DNA from: Leishmania martiniquensis
Taxonomy: Eukaryota > Euglenozoa > Kinetoplastea > Trypanosomatida > Trypanosomatidae
Assembly (NCBI RefSeq): GCF_017916325.1
Contig: NC_090165.1
Coordinates: forward strand, 496,001 to 560,000
Reading direction: 5' to 3'
Length of the DNA stretch: 64,000 nt
Part shown: positions 51,679 through 62,353 of the stretch, piece after piece
How positions within the stretch are numbered: the stretch's first letter is position 1
Layout: the number at the start of each line of letters is the position of its first letter
Program-made: the position numbers and the translations under genes
The notes under the pieces: model-generated
Databases searched by the model: none
The model's input: only the letters and a program-made list of their open reading frames with translations
What the model was told of the DNA's origin: nothing

Positions 51679-53700
51679 ATGAGGCTCGTGCTGATCCCGG
51701 CGCAGCTGCACTACCTGCTCGGAGCTGACGCCATCTACTTGGCTCAGTCTTTTGGCGGGCGGCACTTATGGGAGCAAACACCGCTCAACACGGATACGGA
51801 ACCGGCCTTCAAGTGCACCTTCAGATGACCTCTTAGTGGGATGGCCGGGGTCATCTTTTTCGCTTCGTGCGCTGCCCTCGCGATGGCCCTCTTGTACGAA
51901 GCCTTGCAGTTGTTCGTACGGTAAGCGGAACTGCCGCGCCACAGGCACGCTAAGGGTGCCAGACTGTTGCGCGTCGCTGTTGGCCTCTAGGTGCTGCTGC
52001 GCGCATTATTTGCGGTCGTTTCATCGCTACTTCTCTTCACGTGAAGTGCAGACACTAAGCGGCTTAGCGTCCTTTTTTTCCTCGTCGTGCGACGCTATCC
52101 CCATTTCTAAAAATAAAACACGAGGTGTCAGCTTCCAATTTCTGACTGAATTTATACGGCTCTGCTCAATGGTGCCCCTAGCAGGCGTGATGTGGTATCG
52201 TGCGTATATGATCGGACTCTTGCAGAAGACCGCCAACGCCGTATGCGAGGAACCAGACGACCGCCGCACTGCTAACATGACTGTACCGGATATGCCGTAC
52301 GCGTGGCTCCGCACCGGCCAGATCCGCCTCTCCGAGAACCTGACGCTGAAGCTGTTCCCCGGCAACGTCTTCTTTTACGCGTATCTGCTGACGACGGCGG
52401 TGACTGTGTTTGTGCTGCGGCAGACCCAGCGCGGGCGGTACTGGGCGCAGCGCCGCATCGCGGTGTGCGCGTGCTTCACATACGGCGAGGCCGCCTTTGT
52501 GGCCGCGACGCTGCTGCTGTCGGTCATGTTCTTCATCTACTGGCTGCGCGACCACAACTACAAGCAGACCTGGAGTGTGACAGCGAAGGAGAGTGCGCAG
52601 ATCGAGGCGCCGGAGCGGTGGGGCCGAGGACTGGGCCAGCTGGCGATCCTCTTCCTGTCGGTGCTGCTGCTGCCTGTGGGCCGCCAGTCGCTGGTGGTCA
52701 GCGTGCTCGGTGTGTCGCGCGACGGCATGCTGTGGTTCCACCGCGCCGTCGGCTATGCCATGCTGGCGGCCACGGTCGGCCACGTTGTGGCCTTCTACGT
52801 CTCGTACGCAAGCTTCGGCTATCTCCTGCAGAACCTGAACACTGTCTCGAACCGCGTGTGCAAGAAGGGCGTTTTCGACGACTACAGCGTTTTGGTGGCG
52901 ACGTGGACGACGTGGTTCCTGCTGATCGCCATGGGTGTCTTTGGGCTGAGCTTCGTTCGCCGGCGCTACTACGAGTTGTTCTACTACACGCACCTCGCGG
53001 CGACGTACATGACGCTGCCCGTCATGGTCTTCCACGCCTCCGCTGGCTGGATGTACCTGCTGCCTGGTATGACGGTGTTCCTGGCTGACCAGCTGGTGCG
53101 TGTGTGGCAGCGGTCCGCTGTCGTGCGCCTCGTGCATGCGCGCGTGATCAGCGAGGACACGACGGAGCTGGCCTTCTCTGTGCCCGGGCGGTGGGACATG
53201 CGGCGCGTGCACCCGGGGCAGTACGTGCTGGTGTGCGTGCCGGAGCTGACGGCGCTTCAGTGGCACCCGTTCACCCTCACCAACGTCGTGGACGCGGAGT
53301 CTGTGGAGGCTGGCGGCTCTAGGGTGAGCGCGGTGGTGCTGCTTACGGATGAGCTCGTCAGTTGCGGCATCTATGTGATGCGCCGGGGCGAGTTCGAGAT
53401 GCTTGCGGGGGCCGCTTGGGGTTCGGTGAGCGGGAGGGGAGCGATTCCATGGAAACGGCCGCAGAAGTGGGCTCTAACCCTTTGTTGCCAAGTGGGAACA
53501 GAGGTGCGTGCCTTCGAGTGTACGACGGCCGGCCGATCATAGCCGGCGATATCCGGCGCTCGCGAACGGACTGGGCGACGGACTGTGTTGGTGTTGATAT
53601 GAAGCGCAACCCTGTGCTTGTGTGCGAGCTGGATAGTCTTGTGAATGGTGCTAAAAATGTGGAGGCTGTGGTGGGGCGTGGTGATACACAAGGATGAGCT
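51679..53700 (+). pseudogene. Ferric reductase pseudogene (mosaic)
   Basis: A damaged second copy of the ferric reductase at 59096. It starts with ATG 51679 and a diverged version of the first membrane segment (IPAQLHYLLGADAIYLA), hitting TGA at 51826. Further decayed homology follows (LLYEALQLFVR then a stop, matching LLTETTLFYVR). A VPLAGV segment matching the fourth helix is joined directly to the core, so the linker and fifth helix are deleted. Bases 52258-53333 are then identical to the intact gene and carry the four haem histidines and the HPFT flavin motif. After 53333 the sequence diverges again; a relic of the NADPH site (YDGRPIIAGD) is still recognisable near 53520-53550. An ORF from ATG 52169 to 53542 (457 residues) crosses the core and could still be translated, but lacks the NADPH domain. 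Confidence 0.8.
52258..53333 (+). repeat. 1,076-bp tract identical to the intact ferric reductase
   Basis: Direct repeat of 59983-61058 at an offset of 7,725 bases. I found no mismatch: all three + frames give the same peptides in both copies. Identity begins at CGACCGCC and ends at AGCGCGG, and both flanks are strongly diverged. It encodes the haem-binding membrane core and the flavin domain (residues 297-654 of the intact protein). Confidence 0.9.
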
Positions 53701-56700
53701 CTCGTGCTGAGTTATGGTGGTATGGGGCCGTGGCGCAGTAGTTATTCCCAACGGCTCGTCTTTGTGCGTGCATACGTGTATATATGTATACGTCTGAGTG
53801 TGTGTGTGGGGGGGAGGGGAGAGGGGAGAGGGTGACCCGGAGTGTGGGTGCGCGTGAAACGAGCGCTGGCACTCGTTTCTCCTTCGTCACCCTCCTGTCA
53901 AATACACATGCACACGCACCCAAAGAATTGCCCCCCGCCTACCTTGATTGCTTCTCCTCTTCCCGTCTCTCCAAGAGGATTTGAAGTTCCCGTCCACCAT
54001 CCCGGCAGTTTTTTTTGGGGGGGTTGTGTGCACTTTCCTCTCTCTCTCTCTCCCAAATGCCGAAATATTTTTTCCCCTTTTCCCTTCGACTGTGTAGGGT
54101 GACCTCTTCATGTTCCCCCTTTTGTACGGTGACTGCCCTGAAAGAGGACGCGCCAGCGCTCTGCGTGTGCATGGGTGGAATCGGGGATGAAAAAGGGATG
54201 CCCAGTTGGAAGGAGGGAGGAGAATACCTGTTTCTTTCTTCAAGGTTTCAACCCCAGCAGCAAGAGGTGCTGCGAATGAAATGTGAGAGCAGAAACGAAA
54301 AAAGCGACACCATATCCATGCACTTTCTGATCCTTACCGTTTGCTGCGATGTGCCTCCGCCCCCCTTCCCTCCCTCTCTCCCTTTCCAGAAGACAACGCA
54401 TTCGTACGATTTCGGTATGCTCGAGAGAGAGACACATGTGATCATCTTTTTTGTGTGTGTGTTGCTTTTCGATGAAGTGCTGTTTAAATTATCGTCACAA
54501 ACACGTTTTTTCTTCTGATTCCTTTGCGTTCTTAATCGCATTTTCGCCCACGTGTCGCTGTGTGGCCTCCCAGAGACCCTGCTTGCCGGAAAGCAAGCGC
54601 GCCAACAGGTGAGCTCGCTGGGTGAGCTCTCGGTCGATGGAGCTGCCTATATAGGGGACTGCGCAAGCAGAGACCCCTCCCCGAGACCACCACGACTACT
54701 TGCGAAAACACTTGAGGCGACGCAGGTATGTATAGGTGCCCATCTCGTAATCACCACAGCTGTCTGCGTGTGCTCTGCTCGATAAACGGATATTGGAGTG
54801 TGTGTACTGTCGACCAGACCCCCCCTCCCTACTCCGGTGCTGTTACTTCCTTCGTTGCGGGTGAAGGTGAGGTGTGGGGTCATGACTAGAGGGCTGCTGC
54901 ACGGAAGAAGGAGATCCGCAGAGCGTAGCCGAGACGCCTTGGAATCTGTTCCTCTCGACATGGAGGACCCGTGCATGACGCGTGCGTGTTAATAGGGGCG
55001 CCAGCACATTTGCGTATATGGGTAGCCATGGTGACAGGGGAGTGCCCCTCAGTACGTGCGGTAGGGAAGAGGTTCTACTGACCCTACGCTACCTGAGAAA
55101 GCTAGACAGCGCTTACGCTTGCCCATACCGAGCCGCCTCTGGCGGTGATTGAGCCCAGTGCTTAGACTGTGAGAAAGCCGGATCCCTGTATCGCTGCGAG
55201 TGCCGCCGGTCAGCTCCTGCCCCGTGTTGCGTCAGCTCGGTCCTCCTCCTCCTCCACGTGTGAGGGTGTCCGAGGACAGCTTTGAAGGACGTGTGGGGCT
55301 GGTCAAATCGGGAGGCAGAGGCCTCGCACAGACGGCTGGGGACTTCGAGGGGTGCCGTGTAGAGCGGTGTTTGACCTTTGAGTGTTTTCCTCTACGGAGG
55401 GAAGTTCGTAAAGAGTATAAACCTCTTGCGGGTTACCCGTTTCCATGCCCTATGCGCGCTCCCGCGGAGTGGGCGTACGCCAACGTGAACGCTGTCCATG
55501 CGGCGACCCGGCGCTAAAGGCGAAGTGCAGAGCTGCAGCTACTCCCTCTGCCAAAGAAGAAAGAGCACATCCGCTTCACACCATGCAACGAAGCTAAACG
55601 CCTTTTTGTAAAGGGGCCCACCCTTCGTTTATGGACGACATATCCTCCGAATGGCGTACCCCTTCCGCCCTACCCCCAATCAGGTGCAGTGTTTTTCTTT
55701 TTCTCCCTCCAATCACATATGAGCGATGCTCGATGCCTGTCAGCACAGCCTGAATGGGTGTGCTTGTGTGTGTGGAAGGGGGAGGACACCGCCTTCCGCA
55801 TGTTTCGTCACATTGAATATCTGCTGCGAATGCCTTTCTCTTTCCACCTCCCCTCCTCCACGCCCTCTCTTTCTGGATCGATACGAGCTTCGTCTTGCAC
55901 TCCCCCACTTATCCATCGCTGAACTCCCCGTCGTTGGATTCGGTGCGCCAAAGATGTCTTGCGCCTGGGCTTCGTCCTCCCTCTTTTCTCTGCACTCACA
56001 CGCGTACTTCCATCGGTACGCTCAAGTCAAGGTAAACGAAGAATAAGCGAAAGCTAAACAAGAAGACGGGGCCCAATACAACCACCCGACGAGAGTGCCG
56101 ACACATCCATAAGCAAGCACGAGTTCGGCCACTTGCATGTGTCTTTGTGTCCAAGTCGGCGCACGCGAGTTCTCTTCTCCACCCGCCCCCTTCTGCGACT
56201 CTTCTCCGAGCAGCTCACTGCTTCTCCATTGGAGGTCGTTGTGCATCCACCGACTGATATCAACGAGGACGGCAGCGACGAATATATCTCTTTTCCTTTT
56301 TTTCACCCGCCACTTCTTCTTTATCAACACGTCCGTCACAGGGTGAAGAACACGCCACAGACCAACGAGAAAAGGCACATACTTCCGTGCAGAGAGGGTC
56401 ACGAAGACGGATCGACGCCGCAAAAGTAGTGCTCGCGCTCCTCCTTCCGTTTATTCTTTTTTCCCCTTTACCCTCTCTCTCTTTTCTTTGCACCTCTCAA
56501 CTAACCAACCAACCAACCCACTCTTCTGACGAAGTTCCTCTTTTTTTTACCCCTTTCCACGTCGCTCGGCTCCCCGTTTCGTTTCGCAAAGGACTCTTTG
56601 CTCTGTGTCGTGGTGTGCGCGAAGCACTCACAGGCCCATTTTTCGCTCATTTCCTCTCGTCTGCTCCATTTACCTTCCCTCTCCCTTCTTGTTGACATCC

Positions 56701-59095
56701 CTCTTTGCCAAGTCTTTTTTTTTTCGCTGTCGTCGACATTTCCGTTGACTTGTGTGTCATCATCTTCACTCTTCGAGTGAACGCAAGTCTAAGTAATATA
56801 TAAGAAAGGAAAGCGACAACGAAGCGGCGAAATAAACACGTGATCCGTGTGCCAGGGCGTGGGTGCGTTCGCGACTGTGGACTGTGGGTGTTCAGGTGGA
56901 ATCATTCATTTTATTGCCCCTCTGATCACACACATACACACCTTTTCCCTCGCCACCTCTCAAAACCGTCGAATCGCAGCCAAAAAAGTGAATCACGCCG
57001 AGAAACATATTTCGTCAGCTTCAGCGGAGGCAGAAAATAGTGAGACGATACAGGAAAGCAACAACAACACATTTTGCCTTGTGGAGTGGACCTCTGCTAT
57101 TCCGCGCGCACCATTCAGGGCGGGTGTGTGCATTAAGGGAGAGGAGGGGTGCGGAGGACGCCAACCTATTCCGCTTTTTCTTTCTGAATCACTCCGCTTC
57201 CAGAGTGCAGACTTCTGCATTTCCACCCGTCTCCTTGCCTTGTGTGCACCTCTGTGTTGCGTTTTCTGAGCACGCCTCGTGAAGCGCTTACCAGCATTGC
57301 ACTTGCACTGCAAGTGACGACACGATCGACCGCGGCGTCGCAAAAGGCGAAAATTAATGGAAACAAAAGAGGCTTAGAGACGTTGGACGACTCGACTGGC
57401 GACAGGCAGATAGAAAGCGAGAGAGGGGACGCTTTTATTTGTTCCCCCTGCACCTGTAACCGCCCTCTTGCACGCACGAGCCTATTTGCATCTGTGCCGG
57501 TCTGTCTCTCTCGCTCTTCTTCTTGGGTGTTGTTTGAGTTCGTGTCGCGATCTCCCGATACACATCAGCCGCCGCGCAAAGCAAGCGAACAAAAAGGAAA
57601 GGGTGTGTGTAAGTCTGTGTGCGTGTGTGTGTGTGTAGCAGCGGAGGAGTGCTTTGGATTCCTTTCTTTTCCGACTCTCTTTGAGTGCTTCAGTGGAGAC
57701 AACACCGACCAACGAACAAAAGTAACAACAGACGCACACAAGTCAACTTTTTTAGCAACTATCTCACGTATTCTTCTTCTTTGGCTGTCTTCTACGCCCC
57801 TTCCATCTCCCCGAAACACACGCATACGCACAACTCTCCCTTTCTGTTTGTGATTTGCCTCGCATCGCCTCACATACGCCCATCCATCCACGCCTATTTC
57901 AAACATTTTTTCCTTCTTTCTCTCTCTTTTTGGTGACCTTCATCCTCGGCCGTTTCATTGGCGGCGGAGCTCATCTGTGCCTCTCTGTGTGAACTTCGCG
58001 TTTCCCTCTCTCCTTGTCTATCACTTGATTGACGGTGTCCCCTCCCCTTCCCTCTTCCTTTTTTTATTTGCTCCGTCTTTTCAGAAAGGGCATTCCTGTT
58101 TGCCGCGCGCGCTGAAACACACATACACACACACACACAGACAGCAGCAGGAGCAACAGCAGCAAAGAGCGAATCGTTTCGATTCCTATATATATAAATA
58201 TATATAAATATATTTATTTTCCAACGCGCATTGTTTTTTTTGTATTTTTCTTCGAAGTTGGCAAAGTTTGCGTGCTTTGAACGTGTGCGCTTTTGCCGTC
58301 TACAGCCAAAAGAAAAACGCCAAGAGGGTGCGTTCATCCTCGCTGCCCCCTCTTTCTTGTCGACCCCCCCACCCACACACACACATACCACCCCCCGCCC
58401 CTTTTTATATATAAGTATATGCACCTGTGATTGTCGTGCGTGCGTGCGTGTTTGTGTGTCTTTTCGTGCATGAGGAGGCTGTTCTGCAGGCGAATCATCT
58501 CTACGACGCGCGAAGCCTCTTCTCCCTGACTTGCTCTCCTGTAACCCTCACCGTGACCCCTAGTATACCTGCAAGGCCAGTAGCGAGCTTTACCGTGGCA
58601 TCTGGGCTCTTTTCTTCCTCCCGCTTCCTCTCCCTCGCACGCTCCCGTGAACTTTTGTTTCCGTCTCAGGCTCCTTTTTCTTCGTTTTTTATCCCCCTCT
58701 CTCCTTCTCTACGGGCACGCGCCAAGAGTGTGCGCCCTCAAGGCCCCATCACCATTGTGGCGCACGCGTGTGGTCAGGGCAGCAACGGCATCTATCTGCG
58801 AGCGCTGCACTGAAACCGAACCATCGGCGAAGAGAAAAGCCGCAGCGGCATCGCTAAGGGCGCGGAATCGACTTTCTCATCGAGACGGCGTAATCGCTTC
58901 CATACGGTGTTTTTCTCATATATATCACGATTACAGCGCCTCGTGCGGCCTCTTCTCAGCACCGCGCGTGTGTGCTGGCGTAGCTCTGTGTGACCTTGGC
59001 ATCAGAGACATCAACAATTCATTCGCGCATTTTACCTAAGAATTTCTTACCGACTCACCACAGGGACGCCCGTTTCCTTTCCGCCGACCTCGAAG
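53701..59095. other. Long intergenic region before ferric reductase
   Basis: 5.4 kb without a secure gene. There are two parts. Bases of about 54550-55560 have higher sequence complexity, with a 105-codon open stretch (55200-55517, GTG start) that I do not recognise. The rest is C/T, T and CA runs, with an AT-rich block at 58188-58222. An AG at 59062-59063 (TCACCACAG) lies 33 bases before the reductase ATG and is a possible spliced-leader acceptor. Confidence 0.55.
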
Positions 59096-62000
59096 ATGGT
59101 GCACATCGCACCTTTGACACTGACGGCGCAGCTGTGCTACCTCATGGGCGGCACTGCGATGTGCACCTTTCTCGCTATTTTTGGGTACCTGGTGTGGCGC
59201 GCGCAGGGATATTACCAACCGACACCCGAAGGGCAGAAGCGCAGCGCTGGATTCACGCCAAACGGCATTGCCGGCATCACAGCCTTCTTCACCTTCGCCG
59301 GGACCGCTGTGGTGCTTCTGACCGAGACAACACTCTTCTACGTGCGGTACGCCTTCCACCCATCCCATAAGGGCCACTGGTGGGCGGTGCAGCGGTACGC
59401 CTCAGTGATCTTGCTGGCCCTTGTGGGAAGTCTCTACGTCGCGACTGGTGTGGCGCTTCTTTTGAAGTGGGGCGGCCGCTCTGCGCAGTGCGCTTTCATC
59501 TTGTGCCTCGGCGTCGAAAAGTACCCGTCCGCTTCCCGCACACGCGGTGAGAACTTCGACACATTTCTCTCTCTGATTGTGTTCTTCACCCTGGTGCCGG
59601 CAGGACTGGTGCTGCTATGCCGTGTCTTCTCCACTGTGATACTGCAGCGGGCCGAAAAGGCGCTGCGCGTGCGCGCTGCTGTAGACAAGGCAGCCAATGT
59701 GCAGGTTTCCAGGAGCAACTCTGCCCAGTCTGCCGGCGAGGAGGCGCGCTGGCCGGAAAGCAGCAACGTGAAAGCTATGGCTCCGACAAAGGCCAACCCA
59801 ATGGCGAAACCGGTCAGCATGCATCCATTTCGTGCGAAGCCGAGGGTGCAGCAGGTGTGTCGCCTTGTGGGGATGCTCATTGGTATTGCCGTCTACGCCA
59901 CCATCTCTTTCTGGATGCCGAACGACGCACGCCGCTTCAGCGCCAACTCGATCGCCTCCTTCGCTCGCAACGGCGTCGCGCGCGACCGCCGCACTGCTAA
60001 CATGACTGTACCGGATATGCCGTACGCGTGGCTCCGCACCGGCCAGATCCGCCTCTCCGAGAACCTGACGCTGAAGCTGTTCCCCGGCAACGTCTTCTTT
60101 TACGCGTATCTGCTGACGACGGCGGTGACTGTGTTTGTGCTGCGGCAGACCCAGCGCGGGCGGTACTGGGCGCAGCGCCGCATCGCGGTGTGCGCGTGCT
60201 TCACATACGGCGAGGCCGCCTTTGTGGCCGCGACGCTGCTGCTGTCGGTCATGTTCTTCATCTACTGGCTGCGCGACCACAACTACAAGCAGACCTGGAG
60301 TGTGACAGCGAAGGAGAGTGCGCAGATCGAGGCGCCGGAGCGGTGGGGCCGAGGACTGGGCCAGCTGGCGATCCTCTTCCTGTCGGTGCTGCTGCTGCCT
60401 GTGGGCCGCCAGTCGCTGGTGGTCAGCGTGCTCGGTGTGTCGCGCGACGGCATGCTGTGGTTCCACCGCGCCGTCGGCTATGCCATGCTGGCGGCCACGG
60501 TCGGCCACGTTGTGGCCTTCTACGTCTCGTACGCAAGCTTCGGCTATCTCCTGCAGAACCTGAACACTGTCTCGAACCGCGTGTGCAAGAAGGGCGTTTT
60601 CGACGACTACAGCGTTTTGGTGGCGACGTGGACGACGTGGTTCCTGCTGATCGCCATGGGTGTCTTTGGGCTGAGCTTCGTTCGCCGGCGCTACTACGAG
60701 TTGTTCTACTACACGCACCTCGCGGCGACGTACATGACGCTGCCCGTCATGGTCTTCCACGCCTCCGCTGGCTGGATGTACCTGCTGCCTGGTATGACGG
60801 TGTTCCTGGCTGACCAGCTGGTGCGTGTGTGGCAGCGGTCCGCTGTCGTGCGCCTCGTGCATGCGCGCGTGATCAGCGAGGACACGACGGAGCTGGCCTT
60901 CTCTGTGCCCGGGCGGTGGGACATGCGGCGCGTGCACCCGGGGCAGTACGTGCTGGTGTGCGTGCCGGAGCTGACGGCGCTTCAGTGGCACCCGTTCACC
61001 CTCACCAACGTCGTGGACGCGGAGTCTGTGGAGGCTGGCGGCTCTAGGGTGAGCGCGGCGGGGACCGTGTTCTACGTTCATGTCAAGTCGATGGGGCCGA
61101 GGACGTGGACGGGGCGGCTGTACGACCTGGTAAGGCGTGGAGAGGAGATCACTATGGCTGTGGAGGGGCCGTGCGGAACGCCGGTGGACTACCACCGCTA
61201 TGACCGTATTGTACTGATTGCCGGCGGCGTCGGCGCGTCGCCGTGTATATCGATATTTGGCTCACTGCTGCGCCAGTGTCAGGCTCTGGGCCACGCTGGC
61301 GGGAGTCCACGTGTGTCATTTATTTGGTCTACTCGCTCTGCGCTTCATGTGAGGGCGGTGGCAGACATGCTGCAGCTGCCGGTACTTCGCGGCGATGTGG
61401 TTGATCAGCCCGGAAACGAGGCCACTATAGGGGAGGCGGATGACGGGTGTGCGACAAAAAAAGGTATGAGCACTGATGGCGTGCTGGCTACCGAGTCTGA
61501 AGAGCCTGTCGCGATGGCGGAGGGGGATGAGCCGCTCAACGATGACCTGGTCGCGGCGGACGAGACGGTTCACATTGTTGACGACATTCATCGTCACTTT
61601 TGTCTCGACGTCTTTGTGACTCGTGAGGATCAGCTGCAGCACTTACTAGCCGGAGATGGCCTATTGGAGGAGCGCGGCATGGTCACTTCTTGCAAGCTTT
61701 CGAAGGGAGATCGATGGACGGAAATGGCCGAGGAACAGGAGAGGGCCGGGGGCGTCATGGGGAAAGTCAGCGACTCCTCGTGCAACGATCCTTTGCAAAA
61801 GGGAATGGCAGGGTTGGCGGGGAAGCCCCAGCAGCTCGGGAGAACTGAGACTGGTGACGAAGCGGGGGAGGAGATGGCGTTCTCTTTTGCGTCTGGGTGC
61901 CATGAGGGGGAAGGCTCTGCGCTAACCACTCCCAATGACGGGGAGGAGCGCGCCCAGAGCGTGTCACCATCGGTTCTTGGGGAAAATGAAGGGGCTGTAA

Positions 62001-62353
62001 TGGTGCAAAGCAAATCAGCGGTACAAGGGGAGGGTGCTGCCGTGTCTGAAAGGCTCTACCGGCCACCAGCGCGCTGCGCAAAGCGGTCGAGCGCGCAACT
62101 TTACGACAGTGACAGCCGCAACGGCAGTGGAGGAGGATGTGTGGTGCTAAAGGTGCACTCAGGACGCCCCGATGTTGAGCGCCTCATTCGCGCGGCGCTC
62201 AGCGAGTCCGGATGGAGCGCCGAAGAAGCTTCGAAGCTGAACAAAGCCCGCACACTCCTATTTGTATGCGGCCCAAACGCGCTTGTCCGCCAGGTCATTG
62301 CCTTAGGGGCGAAGCACGGCATTGCAGTGCACAAGGAAGAGTTCCTCTTCTAA
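59096..62353 (+). CDS. LFR1: Ferric iron reductase, LFR1 type
   Basis: A plasma-membrane flavocytochrome b of 1085 residues that reduces Fe3+ to Fe2+ for import by a ferrous transporter, using NADPH, FAD and two haems. Hydrophobic helices lie at about 11-34, 58-83, 101-124, 155-177 and 254-274, then in the core. The haem ligands are spaced as in the FRE/NOX family: His457 and His471 (FHRAVGY...GHVVAF), His541 and His555 (YTHLAA...VFHAS). The flavin motif is HPFT (632-635), the NADPH site GGVGASP (710-716), and the end has CGP (1058-1060) with a terminal EEFLF. Between the NADPH glycine loop and CGP there are about 340 residues, far more than usual, filled by an acidic Gly/Glu-rich insertion (about 775-1030). 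In Leishmania this activity is linked to iron acquisition inside macrophages. A pseudogene copy lies upstream. Confidence 0.93.
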   Translation: MVHIAPLTLTAQLCYLMGGTAMCTFLAIFGYLVWRAQGYYQPTPEGQKRSAGFTPNGIAGITAFFTFAGTAVVLLTETTLFYVRYAFHPSHKGHWWAVQRYASVILLALVGSLYVATGVALLLKWGGRSAQCAFILCLGVEKYPSASRTRGENFDTFLSLIVFFTLVPAGLVLLCRVFSTVILQRAEKALRVRAAVDKAANVQVSRSNSAQSAGEEARWPESSNVKAMAPTKANPMAKPVSMHPFRAKPRVQQVCRLVGMLIGIAVYATISFWMPNDARRFSANSIASFARNGVARDRRTANMTVPDMPYAWLRTGQIRLSENLTLKLFPGNVFFYAYLLTTAVTVFVLRQTQRGRYWAQRRIAVCACFTYGEAAFVAATLLLSVMFFIYWLRDHNYKQTWSVTAKESAQIEAPERWGRGLGQLAILFLSVLLLPVGRQSLVVSVLGVSRDGMLWFHRAVGYAMLAATVGHVVAFYVSYASFGYLLQNLNTVSNRVCKKGVFDDYSVLVATWTTWFLLIAMGVFGLSFVRRRYYELFYYTHLAATYMTLPVMVFHASAGWMYLLPGMTVFLADQLVRVWQRSAVVRLVHARVISEDTTELAFSVPGRWDMRRVHPGQYVLVCVPELTALQWHPFTLTNVVDAESVEAGGSRVSAAGTVFYVHVKSMGPRTWTGRLYDLVRRGEEITMAVEGPCGTPVDYHRYDRIVLIAGGVGASPCISIFGSLLRQCQALGHAGGSPRVSFIWSTRSALHVRAVADMLQLPVLRGDVVDQPGNEATIGEADDGCATKKGMSTDGVLATESEEPVAMAEGDEPLNDDLVAADETVHIVDDIHRHFCLDVFVTREDQLQHLLAGDGLLEERGMVTSCKLSKGDRWTEMAEEQERAGGVMGKVSDSSCNDPLQKGMAGLAGKPQQLGRTETGDEAGEEMAFSFASGCHEGEGSALTTPNDGEERAQSVSPSVLGENEGAVMVQSKSAVQGEGAAVSERLYRPPARCAKRSSAQLYDSDSRNGSGGGCVVLKVHSGRPDVERLIRAALSESGWSAEEASKLNKARTLLFVCGPNALVRQVIALGAKHGIAVHKEEFLF
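59983..61058 (+). repeat. Partner tract of the ferric reductase direct repeat
   Basis: The copy inside the intact gene, identical to 52258-53333. Being identical also at silent positions, it records a recent exchange, or an assembly effect, not slow divergence after an old duplication. Confidence 0.9.

Noticed and set aside
60028..60813. 261-codon + strand frame inside the reductase core, duplicated at 52303-53088
   Set aside because: A second frame of the haem-core coding sequence, Arg/Ala/Pro-rich. Its duplication only reflects the identical tract.
59615..61195. 526-codon open frame on the - strand across ferric reductase (and the similar frame at 52178-53266)
   Set aside because: It lies antisense to an unmistakable gene, is His/Gln/Arg-rich and has no recognisable motif. 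It is a by-product of the GC-rich codon bias on the + strand.
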